Source: Caryophanales bacterium
GTDB lineage: Bacteria; Bacillota; Bacilli; Bacillales; Bacillaceae_J
Direction: 5' to 3'
NCBI GenBank assembly: GCA_012840465.1
Contig: DULJ01000059.1
Span: 1-64,000 of the forward strand
DNA: 64,000 nucleotides
Shown: piece by piece, positions 57,129 through 64,000 of the stretch
Numbering within the stretch: position 1 is the first letter of the stretch
Layout: each line of letters opens with the position of its first letter
Notes under the pieces: generated by a model
Seen by the model: the letters and a program-made list of their open reading frames with translations, nothing else
Databases searched by the model: none
What the model was told of the DNA's origin: nothing
Program-made: the position numbers and the translations under genes

Positions 57129-57875
57129 TTGGCTAAATTCAGGCGGCGTTTTCCTAGGAGAGGACCCTTACCTTTTAGAACTATTTTTATTATTACGTTT
57201 GTGATCTTTATCCTTTTTACCTTTCAAGGGTTATGGATTATTAATAAAGGCATTGAACCGACGTTAATGAGTATTGCTGAGAGCAAGGCAGAGCAATTTG
57301 CAACATTAGCCATTAACGAAGCATTAAGGGAAAAAATTGCCAAGAGTGATAAGCAAATTGAGGATTTAGTCATTATCGAGAAATCCGAGGACGGCAAAGT
57401 CTCAACTATCGGATGGGATACAGCGCAAATAAGACAGTTTTTATGGGAATCAACACAAGTGGTGCAGGATTATTTACATGCAATTGAAAGGGGAGAAATT
57501 CCCCCGTCTCGCTTAACAGGGGAACATATTACAATCGATCAAAAAGGGATTATTGCAGAAATTCCATTAGGGCAAGCAACTGGAAATGTGTTATTGGCAA
57601 ACTTAGGTCCAAAGATCCCAGTTCGGTTTTCAATGGTTGGTGAAGTAAATACAGATGTAAAAAATGAAATGACTGAATATGGAATTAATAATGTCTTAAT
57701 TAAGCTATTCGTTAATGTAATCGTAAAAATCCAAGTGATCATTCCATTTAAATCAAAAATGATAACCGTTTCAACTAATATTCCAATGGATATACGAAAT
57801 ATCAATGGAGAAGTACCCTACTTCTACAATAGTGGTAAAGGAGGAGTGCCTTCAATAGAAGCACCGCTGCCTTAA
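57129..57875 (+). CDS. yunB: Sporulation protein YunB
   Basis: This 248-residue protein has a basic N-terminus, one membrane helix (about residues 17-37, TIFIITFVIFILFTFQGLWII) and an extracytoplasmic domain with the YunB pattern (SIAESKAEQFATLAINEAL; GQATGNVLLANLGPKIPVRF). In B. subtilis YunB is made in the mother cell under sigma-E and is needed for normal spore formation. It starts with TTG after AAGGGGGG. The neighbouring lytH is also a sporulation gene, on the opposite strand. Confidence 0.88.
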   Translation: MAKFRRRFPRRGPLPFRTIFIITFVIFILFTFQGLWIINKGIEPTLMSIAESKAEQFATLAINEALREKIAKSDKQIEDLVIIEKSEDGKVSTIGWDTAQIRQFLWESTQVVQDYLHAIERGEIPPSRLTGEHITIDQKGIIAEIPLGQATGNVLLANLGPKIPVRFSMVGEVNTDVKNEMTEYGINNVLIKLFVNVIVKIQVIIPFKSKMITVSTNIPMDIRNINGEVPYFYNSGKGGVPSIEAPLP

Positions 57876-57947
57876 TATTATATTAATTTTGGGAGATGGC
57901 TGACCGCAAAAGAATTGCGGCAGCCCCTATTTTATTCTAATATTAAT

Positions 57948-58949
57948 TTATTTCTTCTTCCTCTGTTGTCTTTCCTGTCTCTCCCAGTTACGCAACGAAG
58001 GATAGGGATCAAAGGACCATTCCGTAATGCCGTTATCTTTGTAGATTCCGTAATGGAGGTGTGGTGGGAACTTTCCAGACGTTCCTGGTGGGCCGTAGCC
58101 GGAACTGCCGCAGTAGCCGATTACTTGTCCAGCCTCGACCAATTGACCAGCCTTTAATTTGCCCTCAAACCCAGATAAATGAGCATAGTAGTGATAATTA
58201 TTATTTAGATCACGAATGCCAACTCTCCAACCGCCATATTTATTCCAGCCTTTTAGCTCAATGACACCGTAACTTGTGGACCGGACTGGGGTACCATAGC
58301 CGGCAAAAATGTCGGTGCCTTCATGAATACGAATACCGCCCCACCCTCTTTTGTCGCCCCATGTACTTTTGTAGGAATAATTCAATCGTAGTGGAACCGG
58401 GAAAGCATGCTTATCAACGATATCTAAACCGTACTTTTCAAATAGACTGGCATTGTTTATGATAATGCCGACTGTCTTGTCCCGTTTATAATGCTCCCAA
58501 AGGGCAATTTTAATATTGTTCTTATCAAAACCAAAGTTAGCAATATAATTGGCAAATGTAAATAAAACATCTTCATCATCATGTTGGTCAGCTACCCCAT
58601 CACCATTTCCATCCAAGCCAATGCCACCGAAAAACTGAATAGTCTTTGCGTTCATGTCATTTAATTCCGGATTAAGAGGACCGGTCCATTGTCGAGGAGA
58701 AAAATAAATGCCTATTGCTCCCTGCTCTTTGGGGATATCCTTGCGTGCACGTCGGGTACTCCGTTCATATTGGTCGATGGCACCTAAGTAGTACCAAGGT
58801 ATTTGCGTGACAGCTTCTACCTTTTTATATAAGGCTAATCTTTCGTTATAAATATCTTCGGGTTTCTTTTGTGTATTTGCTTTTGTAAGGTCTGGGTCTA
58901 TACTCAGGCAAAATAAAAGTAAGAGTATAAAAATAATAGTCCGCTTCAC
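57948..58949 (-). CDS. lytH: LytH, sporulation L-Ala-D-Glu endopeptidase (M23)
   Basis: This secreted protein of about 333 residues has a signal sequence (about 3-22), a lysozyme-like helical region (about 50-190, with IDQYERSTRRA and EQGAIGIYFSPRQW) and a C-terminal LytM/M23 zinc-peptidase domain. That domain carries HEGTD (first His and Asp), HYYAHLSG and HLHYGIY (second pair of ligands). In B. subtilis LytH trims cortex peptidoglycan side chains during sporulation. I prefer the GTG at 58949 after AAAGGGG; the frame is open to 59006 but without a binding site there. Confidence 0.9.
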   Translation of the reverse strand: MKRTIIFILLLLFCLSIDPDLTKANTQKKPEDIYNERLALYKKVEAVTQIPWYYLGAIDQYERSTRRARKDIPKEQGAIGIYFSPRQWTGPLNPELNDMNAKTIQFFGGIGLDGNGDGVADQHDDEDVLFTFANYIANFGFDKNNIKIALWEHYKRDKTVGIIINNASLFEKYGLDIVDKHAFPVPLRLNYSYKSTWGDKRGWGGIRIHEGTDIFAGYGTPVRSTSYGVIELKGWNKYGGWRVGIRDLNNNYHYYAHLSGFEGKLKAGQLVEAGQVIGYCGSSGYGPPGTSGKFPPHLHYGIYKDNGITEWSFDPYPSLRNWERQERQQRKKK

Positions 58950-59109
58950 AACGTCAAATTCCCCTTTCGCAAATGAATTTCTATTTATAGTTTGCAAAAA
59001 ATCCAAAAATTAATAGGTGGAAAATGGAGTCAAATAATCGAAAGGTAGAAAAGGTGAGTTCTTTATGGTAAATTGAACACTATACAATCTATCGTTTGGA
59101 GTGATGTAG

Positions 59110-60015
59110 GTGCAAGATAATCGCGTTCCTAACAGAAAGCCTGAATGGTTAAAAATTAAGCTGAATACAAACGAAAACTATACGGAATTAAAAAAATTAA
59201 TGCGGAATAAAGAATTACATACAGTTTGTGAAGAGGCAAAATGCCCGAATATTCATGAATGCTGGGGCCAAAGAAGAACAGCAACTTTCATGATCCTTGG
59301 CGATGTGTGTACAAGAGCATGTCGATTTTGTGCAGTTAAAACAGGTCTTCCAACGGAAACAGACCTGGAAGAACCCAAAAGAGTTGCCGAATCAGTAAAA
59401 GTAATGAATTTGAAGCATGTTGTCATTACAGCCGTTGCCCGGGATGATTTAAATGACGGCGGTGCATTCATATTCGCAGAGACCATTAGGGAAATACGAA
59501 GAAGTTCACCATTAACATCAATAGAGGTTTTGCCTTCAGATTTAGGTGGGAATATAGAAAGCTTGAAGCTTTTAATGGATGCCAAGCCGGATATTTTAAA
59601 CCATAATATTGAAACGGTTCGTAGACTTTCTGATCGAGTTCGTTCGAAAGCGAAATATGACCGGTCATTGCAATTCCTCTATCATGCCAAACAATTTCAA
59701 CCGGGTGTCCCAACGAAATCAAGCATAATGATCGGATTAGGGGAAACAAAGGAAGAAATCATCGGGACCATGACAGATTTACGAATACATGATGTTGATA
59801 TTTTGACGATAGGTCAATACTTGCAGCCATCGAAAAAGCATCTGCTAGTGGAAAAGTATTATCATCCGGATGAATTTACAGAATTGAAAAAGATTGCCTT
59901 TGAAAAAGGCTTCAAGCATTGTGAAGCTGGTCCGCTTGTAAGGTCATCGTACCACGCCGATGAGCAGGTGGAAGCAGCTATTAAAAATGCAGAAAGTAAA
60001 GAAAACCTTGCCTAG
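59110..60015 (+). CDS. lipA: Lipoyl synthase LipA
   Basis: This 301-residue radical-SAM enzyme inserts two sulfurs into octanoyl groups on carrier proteins such as GcvH. The auxiliary cluster motif [12 protein letters not shown] (about residues 41-52) and the radical-SAM motif CTRACRFC (about 67-74) are complete, as is the C-terminal RSSYHADE with the conserved Ser. It starts with GTG after GGAGTGATG. It lies divergent from lytH and just before yutD, as in B. subtilis (where yutC lies between; that gene is absent here). Confidence 0.95.
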   Translation: MQDNRVPNRKPEWLKIKLNTNENYTELKKLMRNKELHTVCEEAKCPNIHECWGQRRTATFMILGDVCTRACRFCAVKTGLPTETDLEEPKRVAESVKVMNLKHVVITAVARDDLNDGGAFIFAETIREIRRSSPLTSIEVLPSDLGGNIESLKLLMDAKPDILNHNIETVRRLSDRVRSKAKYDRSLQFLYHAKQFQPGVPTKSSIMIGLGETKEEIIGTMTDLRIHDVDILTIGQYLQPSKKHLLVEKYYHPDEFTELKKIAFEKGFKHCEAGPLVRSSYHADEQVEAAIKNAESKENLA

Positions 60016-60048
60016 GATATGGTAAAATGAGGGATAAGAGGTGAGAGG

Positions 60049-60324
60049 ATGTTAATCAACGGGGTACAATATGAGCTCGTAGAGGATTACCGAGATGGAT
60101 TTAATGAAGACGCGATCAAAGAACGTTACAGTGATATTTTAAATAAATATGATTATATTGTTGGTGATTGGGGCTATAATCAATTGCGTTTAAAAGGATT
60201 TTTTGATGATTCCAATCAAAAGGCCACCCCTGATACGAAAATTAGTACATTATCCGAGTATCTTTATGAATATTGCAATTTTGGCTGTGCATATTTTGTT
60301 ATAAAAAAAGTGAAGAAGTCATAA
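60049..60324 (+). CDS. yutD: YutD family protein (DUF1027)
   Basis: This 91-residue acidic protein of the YutD family has the typical text NGVQYELVEDYRDGFNEDAIKERYSDIL and KYDYIVGDWGYNQLRLKGFFDD, then CNFGCAYFVIKK. The function is unknown. GTGAGAGG precedes the ATG, 33 bases after lipA, so the two are likely co-transcribed. Confidence 0.88.
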   Translation: MLINGVQYELVEDYRDGFNEDAIKERYSDILNKYDYIVGDWGYNQLRLKGFFDDSNQKATPDTKISTLSEYLYEYCNFGCAYFVIKKVKKS

Positions 60325-60480
60325 CTACCCCCATAATAGGGATTCCACAAACCGAATATCGCTCCTAATTGTGATCGGACAATTCATAACTTTTTAAAGA
60401 CTTGTGGATTGTATAAAATCATTAATTTATCCAATATTCGGTTCATGGAATTATTTGCGAAAACAATAACTCTGTATAAG

Positions 60481-60786
60481 TTACGGCGTTGTGTAAGGCA
60501 ACTCGTTCTCCGTGTCTGGATCATCATGTGTTGGATGGGCACCGGGATATTGCCTTGGTAAGTTTTGATGCAACGATTTGAATTCATAGTTGAAGGCACT
60601 ATATCTGCGCTGTCCTTCTTCCCAAGGGGTGCTTTTCAGTTCTACTGGTTCATCCTGCCTAATGGGAGAACCATAAGCCCCGTCCGGAAATTCTTCAGCA
60701 GTCAAAAAGTTCCTCATCGTTTCTACATTAGAAAAATCCGTATATTCCTCACGTTCTGTACCTTTTTTATTATCAAAATAACCCAA
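60481..60786 (-). CDS. Small conserved Bacillus protein of unknown function
   Basis: This 101-residue hydrophilic protein has an acidic N-terminus and a conserved-looking core EEFPDGAYGSPIRQDEPVE, then STPWEEGQRRYSAFNYEFKSLHQNLPRQYPGAHPTHDD. I know similar short cytosolic proteins in Bacillus but not a function. The TTG start at 60786 follows AGGAGGTGG; a GTG at 60795 overlaps that site. Convergent with yutD. A dyad in the gap (near 60350 and 60430) could be a terminator but lacks T-runs. Confidence 0.7.
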   Translation of the reverse strand: MGYFDNKKGTEREEYTDFSNVETMRNFLTAEEFPDGAYGSPIRQDEPVELKSTPWEEGQRRYSAFNYEFKSLHQNLPRQYPGAHPTHDDPDTENELPYTTP

Positions 60787-60853
60787 AGAAACCACCTCCT
60801 ATAGATAGGATGTTCTATAAAGGCTGGTTTCATGTGGTGAAACTTAATCCAAT

Positions 60854-61141
60854 TTAAACGGAAGTGACTTGCTTTAGAAACTGATAAAGTTCAGCTGCAT
60901 CTTCTTCATCTATATTGTAAATATGTTCAAGATACCCCGGTTCATCTAAATCGTCCTTCCCGATAATCGCAAAACGATGGCTTTGAATATCAAGAACTAT
61001 ATTTTTACCGTAAAAACGGTCCGTTTGGATGATCGCCAAATCAAATCGTTGCTTAGTTCCCATAAAACTTATAAATCGCGTTTTAGTTTCTTCTGTATCA
61101 TCATATAGATAGAAAAAATCTGTAATGATAATCCCCTCCAT
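60854..61141 (-). CDS. DUF3055-type small protein
   Basis: This protein of about 95 residues has the run LYDDTEETKTRFISFMG, then RFDLAIIQTDRFYGKNIVLDIQSHRFAIIGKDDLDEPGYLEHIY, which fits the DUF3055 family (about 90 residues). The function is unknown. The start is odd. The only in-frame ATG (61141) has no ribosome binding site before it, while a strong GGAGGGG lies inside the first three codons. That site is correctly spaced for an ATT codon at 61126, which would give the usual family length. Confidence 0.78.
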   Translation of the reverse strand: MEGIIITDFFYLYDDTEETKTRFISFMGTKQRFDLAIIQTDRFYGKNIVLDIQSHRFAIIGKDDLDEPGYLEHIYNIDEEDAAELYQFLKQVTSV

Positions 61142-61405
61142 TTTGATTCTTAGCTTTCTGTGGTATATTTTACAACAACCATCATCTCTTGTCGAAATTT
61201 GTGCTAAGATAAAAGTGAAGAAATCACGCTTATTGTTAAAACTAACGAAGAGGTTGATTCTCTTTTCAATATAGGGGATTATATAGAGGATATCATTTTT
61301 ACTGTTAGACAAAAGATGAAGTAAATCTTGATTTTTAAATCACTATAAAAGTCAAACATAAAAAATATAATAAATCAATTAATTAATATTAAGAGGTGTA
61401 TGACG

Positions 61406-61849
61406 GTGTATTTTGTAGATCGTAAATTTCTTGAAAAATTATTACAGCACATTGAAAAAAGTATTTCTATTTTAAAGGAAAATTCAAATTGGGATGGTCC
61501 GCTTGAAAAGCTTGCCCTTGAGCGAGTGGTGCACATCTTAATTGAGTCCATTTTAGACGTCGGTAATACATTAATTGATGGATTTATTATGAGGGACCCA
61601 GGAAGTTATGAGGATATCATTGATATTTTGTTAGATGAAAAAGTAGTGAAGGCTGAGGATGAAGATCCATTGAAAGCAATTGTTGCTTTTCGTAAAGTTC
61701 TAATTCAAAATTATTTAGAAATTGATCATGATCAAATTTTGCGAGGTTTAAAAGAAAATATTGAAAAAATCGAACAATTTCCTAATCAGGTCCGCGACTA
61801 CCTTGAAAATGAATTGGGGCCAATTAATGCCTTTAACGTTATTCAATAG
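61406..61849 (+). CDS. yutE: YutE, DUF86 (HepT-like HEPN) protein
   Basis: This all-helical DUF86 protein of about 147 residues resembles HepT toxins but stands without a nucleotidyltransferase (MntA) partner. The HepT active-site motif R-x4-H-x-Y is altered here to RKVLIQNY, with Gln for His, so RNase activity is doubtful. I chose the GTG at 61406 because the product then begins MYFVDR, as I recall for B. subtilis YutE, nine bases behind AGAGG; an ATG at 61400 is the alternative. The function is unknown. Confidence 0.82.
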   Translation: MYFVDRKFLEKLLQHIEKSISILKENSNWDGPLEKLALERVVHILIESILDVGNTLIDGFIMRDPGSYEDIIDILLDEKVVKAEDEDPLKAIVAFRKVLIQNYLEIDHDQILRGLKENIEKIEQFPNQVRDYLENELGPINAFNVIQ

Positions 61850-61995
61850 AAGTCTAACACCCAAAATGGTGGAATAGATACAAACTAGTACTTGATACAA
61901 TAAAAGTGTTAACAAAGTATTCAATATTATATAAATATAGAAGTATAAAAATGTCGAAATGTAAGTTATAATGGTGTCAAGGGTGGTGATGTATA

Positions 61996-62622
61996 ATGGC
62001 TAGTAATACGTCTTCAACAAGAGATGAAATATTAACGATGTTAAAATTGAACAAACGTATGACAGTCACTGAAATGGCTAATCAATTACAAATTACGGAG
62101 ATGGCGGTTCGGAGACATTTAAATACGTTGGAAAAGGACCGCTATGTTGAAACTATTCTTGTTCGACAAGCAATGGGACGTCCTTTAAATATTTATCAAC
62201 TTTCAGAAGCTGGGGAAGAACTTTTCCCACGAAACTATAAAAATATTATTCTAGAATTCATTGCTGATATTGAAGAATTAAACGGACAAGAATTGGTAGA
62301 CAAACTTTTTGAAAGACGTAAGGATCGGATGAAAGCGGCCCTTATGAAGCGGATAGATGGTAAGTCATTGGAAGAAAGACTTCAAACTCTTGTTCAAATT
62401 CAAAATGACAACGGCTATATGGCCGATATCCAACAAAATGAAGATGGAAGTTTTGAAATGTCTGAGCATAATTGTCCAATTTCATTAGTTGCTAATAAAT
62501 ATCAAACTGCATGTCATCGTGAGCTGGAATTATTTAAAGAAGTTCTTGGCACTGACAAAATTGTCAGACATGCATGCTTAAGTGATGGCGACGGATCTTG
62601 TCAATATCATATTAAGAAATAA
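61996..62622 (+). CDS. HTH regulator with C-terminal Cys cluster, SufR-like
   Basis: This 208-residue regulator has a DeoR/ArsR-type winged helix (about residues 7-75: MTVTEMANQLQITEMAVRRHLNTLEKDRYV) and a helical middle. The C-terminus has four cysteines spaced C-x12-C-x20-C-x7-C (about residues 158-201). Such regulators include SufR, an Fe-S sensor; the first spacing, x12, is the same as I recall for SufR, but the rest differs. The suf operon ends 7.5 kb upstream. GGGTGGTG precedes the ATG. Fe-S binding is inference. Confidence 0.82.
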   Translation: MASNTSSTRDEILTMLKLNKRMTVTEMANQLQITEMAVRRHLNTLEKDRYVETILVRQAMGRPLNIYQLSEAGEELFPRNYKNIILEFIADIEELNGQELVDKLFERRKDRMKAALMKRIDGKSLEERLQTLVQIQNDNGYMADIQQNEDGSFEMSEHNCPISLVANKYQTACHRELELFKEVLGTDKIVRHACLSDGDGSCQYHIKK

Positions 62623-62646
62623 AGTTAAAGCCTCTGGCGGATTATG

Positions 62647-62704
62647 AAGAGGCTGCCTTAAGAGTATCGAGCGGATCGGGATACTCTTAAGACAGCCTCT
62701 TTTT
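62647..62704 (+). terminator. Strong terminator after the SufR-like gene
   Basis: A stem of 9 bp plus 12 bp with one internal mismatch (62647-62668 with 62680-62701) is followed by TTT. It lies upstream of yutF. Confidence 0.9.
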
Positions 62705-62753
62705 GGATTTTACTGTTACACGTTGTATAATAGCGGTTGTTAGGAGTGATTTG

Positions 62754-63524
62754 ATGAAGAAGTATAATGCCTATTTAATTGACCTTGATGGCACCATGTA
62801 CCGTGGAACAGAACGGATCGAAGAAGCTGTTGATTTTGTTAAAGCGATACAAAAAAAGAAGATCCCTTATTTGTTCGTCACGAATAATTCTTCACGACGA
62901 CCAGACCAAATAGCTGAAAAATTAATATCCTTTGATATTCCTGCATCACCTGAACTCATTTTTACATCTAGTATGGCAGCGGCTGATTACATTGCAGATC
63001 AAAAGCAAGATGCCGCTATTTATATGATTGGCGAGGAAGGCTTACAGCATGCCCTTCAGGGAAAACAGTTCACCTTTGTTGAAGAGAATCCGGATTATGT
63101 CGTTGTTGGAATTGACAGGGAGCTTACGTATGAAAAATTGGCAAAAGGTTGTTTGGGGATTAGAAATGGGGCCGCTTTTTTGTCAACGAATGCGGATATC
63201 GCGATTCCGACAGAAAGAGGATTACTGCCTGGTAACGGTGCTTTGACCTCTGTATTTTCGGTTTCCACCGGGGTGAAGCCGATCTTTATCGGTAAACCTG
63301 AATCAATTATCATGGAGCAGGCTCTTCGCGTCCTTGGTGCCAATAAAGCCGAGACTTTGATGGTCGGTGATAATTATGATACGGATATTGCAGCGGGGAT
63401 GAGTGCAGGTTTAGACACATTGCTTGTCCATACAGGGGTGACCTCTAAAGAGAAATTGGCTGAATATAAAACTCAGCCAACCTATGTAGTCGACTCATTA
63501 TCTGAGTGGATAGACAAAATTTAA
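62754..63524 (+). CDS. yutF: YutF, HAD-family (NagD-like) phosphatase
   Basis: This 256-residue HAD hydrolase of the NagD/p-nitrophenyl phosphatase type has the nucleophile motif YLIDLDGTMYRG (DxD at about residues 10-12), VTNNSSR, the cap domain in the middle, and the C-terminal GKPESIIMEQAL and MVGDNYDTDIAAGMSAG. It dephosphorylates small sugar or nucleotide phosphates; the true substrate is unknown. TTAGGAGTG precedes the ATG at 62754. The upstream open frame to 62703 runs out of a terminator and is not used. Confidence 0.92.
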   Translation: MKKYNAYLIDLDGTMYRGTERIEEAVDFVKAIQKKKIPYLFVTNNSSRRPDQIAEKLISFDIPASPELIFTSSMAAADYIADQKQDAAIYMIGEEGLQHALQGKQFTFVEENPDYVVVGIDRELTYEKLAKGCLGIRNGAAFLSTNADIAIPTERGLLPGNGALTSVFSVSTGVKPIFIGKPESIIMEQALRVLGANKAETLMVGDNYDTDIAAGMSAGLDTLLVHTGVTSKEKLAEYKTQPTYVVDSLSEWIDKI

Positions 63525-63534
63525 CTTCATTATC

Positions 63535-63584
63535 TGTCTAGCTTCAGCCACCCAGCGCTAAACGGGTGGCTTGCGCTTTTCGTT
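63535..63584 (-). repeat. Stop-adjacent hairpin element, copy 4 (yutG end)
   Basis: On the minus strand the element starts directly behind the yutG stop: AACGAAAAGCGCA, stem AGCCACCC/GGGTGGCT (63546-63553 with 63564-63571), then GAAGCTAGACA. The stem bases differ from AGCGCC/GGCGCT of the other copies on both sides, and pairing is kept. Confidence 0.75.
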
Positions 63585-64000
63585 TTACTCCACATTTTTA
63601 GCGCGATGCGCCAGACGGCTTGAGGCAGCTGCCGCAATAGCTCCAACAATATCATCTAAAAATGTATTGCACACCCCTTCATGGTGCTCATTAATTTTTT
63701 CCAATATTCCCGGCTTCTGCTTATCAATATATCCATAGTTCGTAAATCCAATTGACCCATAGACATTAATAATGGAAAATGCGATGATTTCGTCTACACC
63801 GTATAAACCTTCATCATTTAATAATATAGTTAATAACGGCTCTGAGATTAGCTTCTTTTCCGTCAATATATCTAATTCGATTCCCGTTATAATTGCATTT
63901 TGAACCTCACGTTTTGATAAAACACGTTCTATGTTCTCTAAGCATGCTTCTATTTTTAAATTTTCGTGGTATTTATTTTGTAAATAATATACTAAATCGG
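63585..64000 (-). CDS. yutG: YutG, phosphatidylglycerophosphatase A-like (partial)
   Basis: The frame continues past the right edge, so the N-terminus is missing; 138 codons are visible. The text LNDEGLYGVDEIIAFSIINVYGSIGFTNYGYIDK, then HEGVCNTFLDDIVGAIAAAA, is typical of the PgpA/YutG family, which includes phosphatidylglycerophosphatase A. An apparent start at 63866 is internal: in-frame coding continues upstream (GIELDILTEKK). It is convergent with yutF, with hairpin element copy 4 between. Confidence 0.87.
   Translation of the reverse strand, partial: DLVYYLQNKYHENLKIEACLENIERVLSKREVQNAIITGIELDILTEKKLISEPLLTILLNDEGLYGVDEIIAFSIINVYGSIGFTNYGYIDKQKPGILEKINEHHEGVCNTFLDDIVGAIAAAASSRLAHRAKNVE

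Noticed and set aside
61400-61849. HepT/MntA toxin-antitoxin system at yutE
   Set aside because: No nucleotidyltransferase gene is adjacent, and the HepT catalytic His is replaced. The gene lies in a conserved housekeeping neighbourhood.

Overview
The window is low-GC Firmicute DNA, most probably from a PHB-producing Bacillaceae species (Bacillus, Neobacillus, Priestia or a relative). The evidence is AGGAGG-type ribosome binding sites with many TTG and GTG starts, S-box and yybP-ykoY riboswitches, a Bacillus-type class IV PHA synthase (phaRBC with phaQ and phaP), the sporulation genes lytH and yunB, sigI-rsgI, and gene order recalling the B. subtilis yur-yus and yun-yut regions. No rRNA, tRNA, insertion sequence, prophage or CRISPR array was seen.

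Layout. 1-2.9 kb: tandem hairpins at the left edge, a divergent DMT exporter/LysR pair, and bioY behind a BirA-type operator. 3.1-11.6 kb: a fatty-acid oxidation regulon (thioesterase, TetR regulator, fadN-fadA-fadE, acyl-CoA ligase). All four promoter regions carry a CTGAC-NN-GTCAG palindrome or a close variant, which is probably the operator of the TetR protein. 11.6-19.2 kb: an AtoS/AtoC-like sensor kinase and sigma-54 activator, divergent from a thiolase, short-chain fatty acid permease and CoA-transferase operon that starts at a sigma-54 promoter. 19.2-22.4 kb: trmL and an alcohol/aldehyde dehydrogenase pair. 22.5-26.8 kb: PHB genes phaRBC (minus strand) and phaQ-phaP-phaJ (plus strand). 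26.8-31.1 kb: two chemoreceptor genes, each preceded by the decayed remains of an EAL-domain gene.

31.1-38.8 kb: a CPA2 antiporter, small secreted proteins, a YjaZ-like metallopeptidase, DedA, a TerC-family exporter under a manganese riboswitch, and an LtaS-type enzyme. 38.9-46.0 kb: a third thiolase, yusI, gcvH, yusF, sigI-rsgI, a yusD-like gene and an S-box-controlled O-acetylhomoserine sulfhydrylase. 46.1-54.5 kb: S-box-controlled metNPQ and the sufCDSUB iron-sulfur operon. 54.6-64 kb: yunE, yunC, an HD-GYP gene, yunB, lytH, lipA, yutD, small conserved genes, yutE, a Cys-rich regulator resembling SufR, yutF, and a yutG gene cut by the right edge.

Together, the first 27 kb links beta-oxidation, acetoacetate/butyrate use and PHB storage through acetyl-CoA, acetoacetyl-CoA and 3-hydroxyacyl-CoA. 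The 40-64 kb part is housekeeping sulfur, Fe-S, lipoate and glycine-cleavage metabolism. The most notable unexplained signals are the shared operator of the fad genes, and a four-copy hairpin element that sits directly behind stop codons in a fixed orientation, with paired base changes in its stem.
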